From an uncultured Saprospiraceae bacterium (GTDB taxonomy: Bacteria; Bacteroidota; Bacteroidia; Chitinophagales; Saprospiraceae): a DNA stretch of 47,450 bases. How positions within the stretch are numbered: the stretch's first letter is position 1; every line of letters starts with the position of its first letter. Below the pieces are notes generated by a model, which was given only the letters and a program-made list of their open reading frames with translations, did not search any database and was not told where the DNA came from. This document shows positions 1 to 6,646 of this stretch, piece after piece. Location: NCBI GenBank assembly GCA_937980645.1, contig CALJPQ010000017.1:1-47450 (forward strand), given 5' to 3'. Both the position numbers and the translations under genes were made by a program.

Positions 1-621
1 GCCCTTCTTGACGTTCTCGTAAAACTTGCGCACAAAACCATTGCGACTGACCACCTTGTCGAAGTCGTTCGGATAAAAGGCCACCAACTCGTTGGTAAAG
101 TGGTCGTATTCGTCTATCAGTAGAAAAACCTTCTCATCCGGGCAATTGCGCGACAAAAACAGCAGCAACTCCGCCACATAATCACTAGGCGGCAGACTCG
201 GCTCCACACGACGATAGTCGGCATCCTTGAAACACTCGGCGTAATTACCCATAAATCGCAGGATACTGCGCTGGACTTCTGAGGCAAAAACTCGCTCGAG
301 GTTCTCCGGACTGCCCGTTGTTATGCCGCTAAAGTCAAACTTGAGCACCAAGTATTGGTTAGCCCGCGGTGTAGGATGCTGCCCGATGTAGTATTTGCCA
401 AAGAGCGCTTCAAACTCATCGCGGTGCTCGCGGCCGTAGTAGTGCTCCAGCACCGAAAGGAACAGGCTCTTGCCAAAACGACGCGGACGCAGAAAAATGT
501 GGTACCGGCTGGATAAACGCTCCAGGGCTGCTATGTGCGCCGTTCGATCCACGTAAACGTAGTTGTCCTGCACCAAAGTGGCAAAGTTGCTCACACCATA
601 GGGAAACGAAGGCCTGGCCAT
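1..621 (-). CDS. AAA-ATPase-like protein with probable C-terminal PD-(D/E)XK nuclease, 5' part only
   Basis: The frame is open from an ATG at 621 to the left edge (207 codons), so the C-terminus lies outside the window. The N-terminus (MARPSFPYGVSNF) leads into a Walker A-like RPRRFGKS at residues 45-52, and a Walker B-like FLLIDEYD lies near residue 170. This is the pattern of the AAA-ATPase-like family (PF09820) that in Bacteroidota normally carries a DUF1703 PD-(D/E)XK nuclease domain at its C-terminus; that half is not visible. The biological role of the family is unknown. It occurs as many near-identical copies per genome, and a second copy starts at 47250 with 54 of the first 67 residues identical by my count. 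A good -7 box lies 20 bp upstream. The family call is likely; the function is open. Confidence 0.85.
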   Translation of the reverse strand, partial: MARPSFPYGVSNFATLVQDNYVYVDRTAHIAALERLSSRYHIFLRPRRFGKSLFLSVLEHYYGREHRDEFEALFGKYYIGQHPTPRANQYLVLKFDFSGITTGSPENLERVFASEVQRSILRFMGNYAECFKDADYRRVEPSLPPSDYVAELLLFLSRNCPDEKVFLLIDEYDHFTNELVAFYPNDFDKVVSRNGFVRKFYENVKKG

Positions 622-640
622 TCTGCGCGCTTTTTAACCA

Positions 641-648
641 CAAAGATA
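641..648 (-). promoter_or_regulatory. -7 promoter box (TATCTTTG) of the left AAA-ATPase-like gene
   Basis: Read on the minus strand this is TATCTTTG, an exact match to the Bacteroidota -7 consensus TAnnTTTG, ending 19 bp before the ATG at 621. The same box, followed by the same A-rich then GCGCGC leader, precedes the paralogue at 47250, which supports its being functional. I see no clear -33 TTTG. Confidence 0.7.
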
Positions 649-774
649 GGTCTCGTTACCGGCATGCGATTTCCGCTCGCATTAAAGGAGCACTAGCGCA
701 CAAACTACTGGCTAAACCCGAACACCTTTCGACGCAGACTGTAAAGAAGCGAACCTCTCTTGCTTTTTGGTCTG

Positions 775-1182
775 TTATGCCGGGCACTCCACGAAGTTGC
801 GCGGCGTCTCATAGAGCCGCACGTGCAGGCCGAGGTGTTCGGGTAAGTGCACACGCAGGATGCGCCAGATGACGACAGCAATGTTTTCTGCCGTAGGGTT
901 GAGGTTTCGGAATTCTTCGGTATCTAAGTTCAAATGTTTGTGGTCGAAACGCTGTTCCACTTCTCGACGGATAAGGCCGGCCAGCCAGCCTAAATCCACG
1001 ACCATACCCGTGTCGGGGTCTATCTCGCCGGTTACTTTCACTTCAAGTTCGTAGTTGTGGCCATGGCCATTGGGGTTATTGCACAAACCGAAGACCTCGC
1101 GGTTGCGGTCGTCGTCCCAGGCAGGGTTGTGCAGCCGGTGAGCGGCGTTGAAATGGGCTTTGCGAATGACGGCAACTTTCAT
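775..1182 (-). CDS. 6-pyruvoyl-tetrahydropterin synthase / 6-carboxytetrahydropterin synthase family enzyme
   Basis: A 135-residue protein from ATG 1182; a longer frame to 1227 lacks an ATG and the family normally begins here. Family zinc ligands are visible as H15 (HFNAAHRL) and H40/H42 (NGHGHN); the catalytic Cys is C34, and DHKHLN is at 80-85, followed by PTAENIA and a C-terminal YETPRN. The enzyme converts dihydroneopterin triphosphate either to 6-pyruvoyl-tetrahydropterin (PTPS) or to 6-carboxytetrahydropterin on the queuosine path (QueD). The Cys-to-His spacing, CNNPNGHGHNY, is the one I remember from animal PTPS rather than the shorter CxxxHGH of classical QueD, so the symbol queD is not assigned. 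It stands alone, divergent from the DUF1800 gene, with no other pterin or queuosine gene in the window. No Shine-Dalgarno is visible. Confidence 0.9.
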   Translation of the reverse strand: MKVAVIRKAHFNAAHRLHNPAWDDDRNREVFGLCNNPNGHGHNYELEVKVTGEIDPDTGMVVDLGWLAGLIRREVEQRFDHKHLNLDTEEFRNLNPTAENIAVVIWRILRVHLPEHLGLHVRLYETPRNFVECPA

Positions 1183-1253
1183 GTAAAAGGAGACGAGTGT
1201 TTTGCAGCAGTTGTTGTTCTTCGCCAAGAGCCTCCATCGTGATGACTTTTGGT

Positions 1254-1261
1254 TATATTTG
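1254..1261 (+). promoter_or_regulatory. Possible -7 box (TATATTTG) upstream of the DUF1800 gene
   Basis: The exact consensus TATATTTG lies in the divergent intergenic region, but 168 bp upstream of the ATG at 1430, so it would give a long leader. No clear -33 element is seen at the usual distance. It could be chance. Confidence 0.35.
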
Positions 1262-1429
1262 TAACAGCCCCGGACGTCCGTGGTTTACTTTTCAGCACCG
1301 ACACCCGTCAACACATTTTTTCATCTTTTGAAAGCAAACATTCTTGATTAAACTTGCCCGCTCCAAGACAGTCATATTTAACGCAGATCTCTTCCCTTTT
1401 TTCTTTCAAAAACAACACCTTGTCGTTTT

Positions 1430-3076
1430 ATGGCTTCACTTCAACCTTTATCGGTAAGCGCGCTGGGGCATCGGCGTGCAGCGCACTTGTTGCGGCGGAC
1501 GAGTTTTCGATATACCAAAGCGCGCATAGATGAATTGGCTTCCTTGCCTGCAGACAAGGCCGTGGCCAGGTTGCTCCAGCCCTATCCTTTGCAGATGCAG
1601 CAGCCCCTTTATCCGGGCACCGACGGCAATGTAGCCTGGATACTTCCACCTCCGGGGCAGACTTTTCCCACTCAAGACTTTATCTTGCGCCGCTACGTCA
1701 TGGCGTGGTGGGTCAATGAAGCCCTGCATGATCCGGGTATTGTACATCGAATGACGCTGTTTTTGCACCAATATTTAACGGTGGATGCTCAATCTTTTAA
1801 CAATGCCCACTTTTTCGATTACTTATCGCTACTGCGCTGGGCGGCACTGGGTAATTTCAAGAAAGTGGCTACCAAAATCGTTACCGACAATTGCATGTTG
1901 CGGTACTTGAACAACCATCAAAACACTAAGGCAAATCCTAACGAAAACTTTGCCCGTGAGTTTTTCGAGTTGTTCACCATCGGGAAAGGCCCGCAAATAG
2001 GCCCAGAGGACTACACGAACTATACCGAACAAGACATTGTACAAGCAGCCCGCGTATTTACGGGCTTTAGGGCGCGCACCCAACGCGATCAGATAGACCC
2101 GGAAACGGGCATCCCGCGAGGGGTAACGGCTTTTGCCCAACACGACACCGGCACCAAAACGTTCAGCAGTAAATTTCAAAATACCACTATTCAGGGAGCC
2201 TCCAACAACGCTGGCATGTGGGCTGAACTGGACGCCTTCGTCAATATGGTATTTGCCCAGCCAGAGGTAGCGCGCCTGTTCTGCCGAAGGATATACCGCT
2301 TCTTCGTGAGCCGACACATCACCCCCGAAATTGAGAGCGACATCATCGAGCCACTGGCTCAAACGTTCCGCAATAGCGGCTATGAAATCAAACCCGTTTT
2401 GGAAAAACTGTTGCAAAGTCAGCATTTCTACGACGAAGATGACGCCGAAACGGGCGATGAAATCATTGGTGGCATGATCCGCTCTCCATTGGAGGCAACG
2501 CTGCAAATGCTGTCTTTCTTCGGCATTCCAGTACCTGATCCGAATGCTAATCCACAACTCCATTATGAGACCTTTTTCTCGCGCGACATATTGCAGCGCA
2601 TCCTTACACCATCAGGTTTCCCGCTTTTCCTACCGAGCGACGTAGCCGGCTACCCGGCTTATCATCAGGAGCCGGAATACAACCGCCAGTGGTTCAATTC
2701 CAGTACCATCATTGCGCGTTATAAGTTTCCCGAGCAATTGCTAACCGGTCGTGTAAGCATAGGCTCTAACCCTAATGCGCAATTGGCCTTCAAACTCGAC
2801 ATCGTAGCCTGGGTGCGCAACAGCGGCTTCTTCTCCAATCCGGCCGACCCGCACGCACTGGTGGAGGAGCTACTCCATTACCTGTTACCTGCGCCCATCA
2901 GCAACGAGCGGTTCAACTACTTCTATGACGACGTCTTCCTCAACCACCTACCGCCCTACGACTGGACGTACGAATGGCAGGCCTATTTGCAAACCAACAA
3001 CGCTACGGAAGTACGCATCCCGTTAGAGCGGCTGTTCAAAGCCATCCTATATTCGCAGGAATTTCAAACGTTCTGA
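1430..3076 (+). CDS. DUF1800 family protein
   Basis: A 548-residue protein matching, from memory, the DUF1800 family: an N-terminal ALGHRRAAHLLRRTSF segment where a small helical region begins, a central NENFAREFFELFTIG motif, and TGFRART followed by HDTGTKTF. Its function is unknown. In many Bacteroidota and Planctomycetota it is paired with a DUF1501 protein, exactly as here (50 bp to the next ATG), which suggests the two act together, possibly at the cell surface. No signal peptide can be seen at the N-terminus, while the partner clearly has one, so either export depends on the partner or this protein works inside. The start is the first ATG after the intergenic region and fits the family N-terminus. 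The length is normal for the family. Confidence 0.88.
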   Translation: MASLQPLSVSALGHRRAAHLLRRTSFRYTKARIDELASLPADKAVARLLQPYPLQMQQPLYPGTDGNVAWILPPPGQTFPTQDFILRRYVMAWWVNEALHDPGIVHRMTLFLHQYLTVDAQSFNNAHFFDYLSLLRWAALGNFKKVATKIVTDNCMLRYLNNHQNTKANPNENFAREFFELFTIGKGPQIGPEDYTNYTEQDIVQAARVFTGFRARTQRDQIDPETGIPRGVTAFAQHDTGTKTFSSKFQNTTIQGASNNAGMWAELDAFVNMVFAQPEVARLFCRRIYRFFVSRHITPEIESDIIEPLAQTFRNSGYEIKPVLEKLLQSQHFYDEDDAETGDEIIGGMIRSPLEATLQMLSFFGIPVPDPNANPQLHYETFFSRDILQRILTPSGFPLFLPSDVAGYPAYHQEPEYNRQWFNSSTIIARYKFPEQLLTGRVSIGSNPNAQLAFKLDIVAWVRNSGFFSNPADPHALVEELLHYLLPAPISNERFNYFYDDVFLNHLPPYDWTYEWQAYLQTNNATEVRIPLERLFKAILYSQEFQTF

Positions 3077-3126
3077 CCCTCTTCTATCTCTGCCTATCGC
3101 TCACTTTTCTTTACCAATGCTTACTT

Positions 3127-4776
3127 ATGAAACGCCGTGATTTTCTCAAAATAATGCCCGCTGCTGGCATCTCCTCCTTTGTGCTCAATGGTTTTGCCAT
3201 GCGCCCCTTTGCCAATAGTCGCCTGGCGAATATGCTCAGCGGTTGCGACGACATCCGCGAGCGCACACTAGTGCTCATCCAGCTCAAAGGCGGCAACGAC
3301 GGCATCAACAACCTCGTCCCGCTGGCCCAATACGACCGCTACCGGGCCTTAAGGCCTACCACAGGGCTGGCCGAAAACGCCCTCATCGAACTGGACAGCA
3401 CGCTCCAAGACAGCAAACGTGTAGGGCTGCACCCAGCCATGCAGACACTCAAAGACTTGTACGACCGCGGTTGGGTGAGCATCGTGCAGGGCGTAGGCTA
3501 TCCAAGTCCTAACCAGTCGCACTTCAAAAGTACCGACCTGTGGCTCACGGGCGGCGACGGTACGCCGGCCAACTTTAGCCTCGGATCGGGCTGGATGGGC
3601 CGCTCTTTGCAAGCGCTCTTCCCCGATGTGCAGGGCGCACCCACCCCCACTATGCCCGACCCGCTGGGCATCCAGGTAGGCGACACCAACCCATCGCTGG
3701 GCTTTCATACCGAAACGGAACACCAAAACGCCATCAACCTCAGCGGACAAGACCCTGCTGGCTTTTACTCCTTAGTGCAAACCATCGGCGGCGCCCCCGT
3801 GCTCGATGCGCCCGATAGCGAGCACGGCGAAGAATTGGCCTACATCATGTCCGTCGAGCGCAGCGTCAACCAGTACGCCAAACGCATCACCGACGTGTTT
3901 AATGTCGGTACGAATGTCGGCTCGTATCCAAACACAGCCTTAGCGAATCAACTCAAAACTGTGGCACGCCTCATCCGCGGCGGTAGCAAGACCAAAATTT
4001 TCCTTTGCAGCATCGGCGGCTTCGATACCCACAGCGCACAGGTGGACTCCGGCGATACCACCTTAGGCGCGCATACTAACCTGCTCCGAACGCTCAGCGA
4101 AGCCATCAAAGCCTTCATGGACGACTTAGAAAAAATGTCCATTGCCCACCAGGCTGTTGTCTGCACCTTCTCCGAATTTGGACGCTGTGCTGCCGAAAAC
4201 GGCTCCTTCGGTACTGACCACGGCACACTGGCGCCCATGTACATTGTGGGTAAGGGTGTCAACCCGGGCGTACAGGGTACCAACGTCAACCTCAACGACC
4301 TAACAGCCGACAACCAGCTCAAAGGTACGCAACACGACTACCGCCAGGTGTTCGCCACGCTGCTGCAAGACTGGCTCGGCGCCAACGACTGGGTACTCTC
4401 CGAAAGCCTCTTTGCCCCTTACGGCAAAATACCGCTCATCAGCCCAGCCTATGCCGTTGACCCACAGTGCTACTACGGAGGCTCCACCACCATCGTGGAC
4501 GACTTCGAGACCTGGGGCGATAAAATGCTGCTCTACCCTAACCCAGCGCGCACTTCCAGCGAGGTTATGCTCCGCTCCAGCGAGGCCTACGAGGGCATCC
4601 TCAGCGTCCACAGCATGGGCGGCTCGCTGCTCCACCACCAGCGCGTGCGCGTCGAAGCAGGCGATAACGCCTTCTTGCTCGAAGTGCTCCACATGCCGGC
4701 AGGCACGTACGTGGTGCGCTTAGAAAATGCGCTCACCGGCGTTGCAAAAGTGGCGAAGATGAGCGTAGTGAAATAG
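3127..4776 (+). CDS. DUF1501 family exported protein with T9SS C-terminal sorting domain
   Basis: A 549-residue protein. I chose ATG 3127 rather than the upstream in-frame start because MKRRDFLKIMPAAG is a twin-arginine-like signal, common in this family. The body has DUF1501 hallmarks: LVLIQLKGGNDGINNLVP near residue 45, GVGYPSPNQSHF near 125, GGFDTHSAQ near 300, FSEFGR and DHGTLAPMY near 350. These resemble the sulfatase/alkaline-phosphatase-like fold, but the substrate is unknown. The last ~80 residues (YPNPARTSS onward, ending GTYVVRLENALTGVAKVAKMSVVK in part) form a type A T9SS sorting domain, so the protein should be placed outside the outer membrane. It is probably co-transcribed with the DUF1800 gene. 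A Tat-like signal combined with a T9SS tail is unusual, because T9SS cargo normally uses Sec. Confidence 0.88.
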   Translation: MKRRDFLKIMPAAGISSFVLNGFAMRPFANSRLANMLSGCDDIRERTLVLIQLKGGNDGINNLVPLAQYDRYRALRPTTGLAENALIELDSTLQDSKRVGLHPAMQTLKDLYDRGWVSIVQGVGYPSPNQSHFKSTDLWLTGGDGTPANFSLGSGWMGRSLQALFPDVQGAPTPTMPDPLGIQVGDTNPSLGFHTETEHQNAINLSGQDPAGFYSLVQTIGGAPVLDAPDSEHGEELAYIMSVERSVNQYAKRITDVFNVGTNVGSYPNTALANQLKTVARLIRGGSKTKIFLCSIGGFDTHSAQVDSGDTTLGAHTNLLRTLSEAIKAFMDDLEKMSIAHQAVVCTFSEFGRCAAENGSFGTDHGTLAPMYIVGKGVNPGVQGTNVNLNDLTADNQLKGTQHDYRQVFATLLQDWLGANDWVLSESLFAPYGKIPLISPAYAVDPQCYYGGSTTIVDDFETWGDKMLLYPNPARTSSEVMLRSSEAYEGILSVHSMGGSLLHHQRVRVEAGDNAFLLEVLHMPAGTYVVRLENALTGVAKVAKMSVVK

Positions 4777-4786
4777 AGCACTTTCC

Positions 4787-4818
4787 GAGGTTACATCTCC
4801 CGACAGGGAGGTGTCCTC
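4787..4818. repeat. Intergenic palindromic element, copy 1 (degenerate)
   Basis: An imperfect inverted repeat: arms related to GAGGCGACATCTCCC and its complement around a 4-base loop, just 3' of the DUF1501 stop. The same element recurs at 10446, 25779 and 29822. It could fold in RNA and act as a transcript end or stabiliser. Confidence 0.6.
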
Positions 4819-4824
4819 TCAGGG

Positions 4825-4865
4825 CAAAAAACAAGAGCCGGCCGTGCGGGGTGCACAGCCGGCTC
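4825..4865 (-). terminator. Rho-independent terminator, minus strand
   Basis: On the minus strand an 8-bp GC stem (GAGCCGGC, 4858-4865 with 4835-4842) extends through an inner GTGC/GCAC pair and is followed directly by TTGTTTTTTG. This is a classic intrinsic terminator. No annotated minus-strand gene lies upstream except the small unit starting near 5071, so it most likely ends that transcript. Confidence 0.7.
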
Positions 4866-4972
4866 AGCGCTTTCTAACAGTATATCCGTATGCGTAAGTA
4901 AAATGTGTGTGTTCAAAAAATAGCCCCCCTCCCTCTCTCCTTTGAAAGGGCCGGAGGGCCCCCGCCTTCGGT

Positions 4973-5071
4973 TTATTCTTCAGCGCTGCTCTTGCAGCGT
5001 TTTTTACTGGTTTGCTTGCTTATACGAACCGGTCGTTTCCGGGTCACTTGTGGTGCCTTCGCAGCACGCAT
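4973..5071 (-). CDS. Putative 32-residue highly basic small protein, or the 5' part of a small RNA
   Basis: An ATG-to-TAA frame of 33 codons, translating as MRAAKAPQVTRKRPVRI and ending KKRCKSSAEE. Eleven of 32 residues are Lys or Arg, like small ribosome- or nucleic-acid-associated proteins, but I do not recognise a family. An exact TATATTTG -7 box lies 9 bp upstream, which would leave a very short leader, and a strong terminator lies about 110 bp downstream at 4825-4865. Promoter, ORF and terminator thus make a self-contained unit of about 250 nt between two plus-strand genes. The alternative is a non-coding RNA in which the ORF is accidental. Confidence 0.4.
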   Translation of the reverse strand: MRAAKAPQVTRKRPVRISKQTSKKRCKSSAEE

Positions 5072-5080
5072 TTCTGGGCA

Positions 5081-5088
5081 CAAATATA
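5081..5088 (-). promoter_or_regulatory. -7 promoter box (TATATTTG), minus strand
   Basis: An exact TAnnTTTG consensus reading leftward, placed where it would drive the small unit 4973-5071. The upstream DNA is strongly A/T-rich, as is common for Bacteroidota promoters, but the -33 element is not at ideal spacing. Confidence 0.55.
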
Positions 5089-5298
5089 GGACGTTTTTCC
5101 GCAAAAAAATTTTTTCTGCCTTTTTCTCAAAAAAAACAACCGCTTTCTAACGAAATCTGCCGACGGATTTGTGTGCGAGTGTCTCTTTTTCTTTCTGGAG
5201 AAAGCGGGATCTTCTACGCGAACGCTGAAGGGCGGGGCTAAAGCGCTTTCTCAGTAGGAAGAGCTAAGTAGGCGCTTAGGGAAGCAAAGGCATCGCCT
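5089..5298. other. A/T-rich intergenic DNA without a recognisable gene
   Basis: The section between the minus-strand small unit and the plus-strand promoter at 5299. It contains runs of A and T around 5101-5140 and no convincing ORF or RNA. It probably holds the upstream parts of the two divergent promoters. Confidence 0.5.
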
Positions 5299-5306
5299 TA
5301 CATTTG
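5299..5306 (+). promoter_or_regulatory. -7 promoter box (TACATTTG) of the beta-propeller gene
   Basis: An exact TAnnTTTG match whose last base is 19 bp before the ATG at 5325, giving a short leader typical of this window. Its presence argues against using the in-frame TTG at 5304 as the start, since that codon lies inside the box. Confidence 0.65.
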
Positions 5307-5324
5307 CCCAAAACAGCCGGGAAA

Positions 5325-6587
5325 ATGAGAAAACTGCTGACGCTTGGGCTGTGGCTGGCCGCTATGGCACTGGAGGCCCAAAACCCGTGGATGGGCCTGC
5401 AACAGCTGGTGGGCACCTGGAAAGATCTGCGCCGCGAAGCCGTAGAACAGTGGCGCATAGCCGCACCCGACACGCTGAAAGGGGCAATTTATGCGCTGAC
5501 ACCCAATGGGCCGGCGCTGATGGAAACACCAGTACTTTTCCGCCGCCCTAATGGAAGCATCGTTTACCGCACTACCGCGCCTGGTCAGAACGAAGGCCAG
5601 GTGGCGGACTTTGCGCTAACGTTTTTCACCGCCTCGTCGTGGACATTCGAGAATTTGGAGCACCGTTTCCCGCAGACCATCGAGTACTGGTTAGTGGACA
5701 GCGTTTCGCTGCGCGTTACACTCAGCGGTGCCGATGAGGAGGTGCGCGAGGTGTGGTTTGGCCGCACTGATGAGGCGATTTTGCGCATGCGCCCTACGCT
5801 GCAGGGCTATCAGGCGTGGATATGCAACCGCAAAAGTGGCACCGTCGAACGCTTCGATGCGCACACCGGTACACCAATAGGACGGCTCTACGGCGGGCCG
5901 ATGCCTGCCCAAGACCTCTGCCTCGGCCCTGATGGGCAGGCTTACATCCTGACCAGCGGAACGACACCCACCGTGCTCCGGCTAACTCCCACCACGGGGC
6001 AAGGAGCGAATTTCCTGCAAGGGTATGCCTTGCAGGCGCCCACCGCCATGGCTTTTGGACCAGAGGGGCACCTGTACGTCTGCGAACGCACGGGCGTGGT
6101 TCTCCGCTTCGACGGCGTTTCGGGGCGCCTGATACAAACGCTGGCCGAGGGGCTGCCGCACCCTGTAGCACTGACCTGGGATGCGCGTGGCCGGCTGCTC
6201 GTCGCCTGCGCAGGCGGGCGTGGCGTGTGGTATGTCCCTCCCGCTGACGCTGCGCCGCACCGGCTGACGCCGGAAGGCAGCCTGAAAGCGCCCACATCGC
6301 TCTGCCTGGCGCCTAATGGCGACCTGCTCGTCGCTGACGCCGACGAAACGGCCTCCATCAAGCGCTTCCGGCCGGAGGGCGACGGCTGGGCTTATGCCGG
6401 CCCGGTAGCGCACGGCTTTGGCTGGCCCGAAGGGCTGACGCTCGGCACCGACGGTTACTTATACGCCTGCGACAGCCGCCTGAACATCCTGCGAAAAATA
6501 GACCTGGCTGCCAATACCGAACTGGGCATTTATCTGGAGGACCACACCCTGAGCGGACCGGCTAAAATCGTTTTTTACCAGCCTTGA
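5325..6587 (+). CDS. Secreted protein: N-terminal lipocalin-like (DUF6265-type) domain plus NHL/SMP-30-like beta-propeller
   Basis: A 420-residue protein with a Sec signal peptide (MRKLLTLGLWLAAMALEAQ). Residues ~22-155 begin LQQLVGTWKDLRR and contain alternating strand motifs ending EVREVWFGRTDE, like the DUF6265 domain of small exported Bacteroidota proteins. Residues ~160-420 hold five or six repeats of the form GPDGQAYI, GPEGHLYVCE, DARGRLLVAC, APNGDLLVAD and GTDGYLYACD, which are blades of an NHL/SMP-30/gluconolactonase-type propeller. Catalytic metal ligands of SMP-30 cannot be assigned, so binding or an unknown hydrolase role is possible. It is likely periplasmic, monocistronic, and convergent with smc, whose stop lies 59 bp away. 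Confidence 0.75.
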   Translation: MRKLLTLGLWLAAMALEAQNPWMGLQQLVGTWKDLRREAVEQWRIAAPDTLKGAIYALTPNGPALMETPVLFRRPNGSIVYRTTAPGQNEGQVADFALTFFTASSWTFENLEHRFPQTIEYWLVDSVSLRVTLSGADEEVREVWFGRTDEAILRMRPTLQGYQAWICNRKSGTVERFDAHTGTPIGRLYGGPMPAQDLCLGPDGQAYILTSGTTPTVLRLTPTTGQGANFLQGYALQAPTAMAFGPEGHLYVCERTGVVLRFDGVSGRLIQTLAEGLPHPVALTWDARGRLLVACAGGRGVWYVPPADAAPHRLTPEGSLKAPTSLCLAPNGDLLVADADETASIKRFRPEGDGWAYAGPVAHGFGWPEGLTLGTDGYLYACDSRLNILRKIDLAANTELGIYLEDHTLSGPAKIVFYQP

Positions 6588-6646
6588 GGGCATGCTTATC
6601 CCGCCTGGTCTGTGGGTGAAAACGCTTCAACGACAGCGATCTGCTA

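Noticed and set aside
2974..3126. Upstream start for the DUF1501 protein at 2974
   Set aside because: It overlaps the DUF1800 coding region and would bury the RR signal sequence internally.
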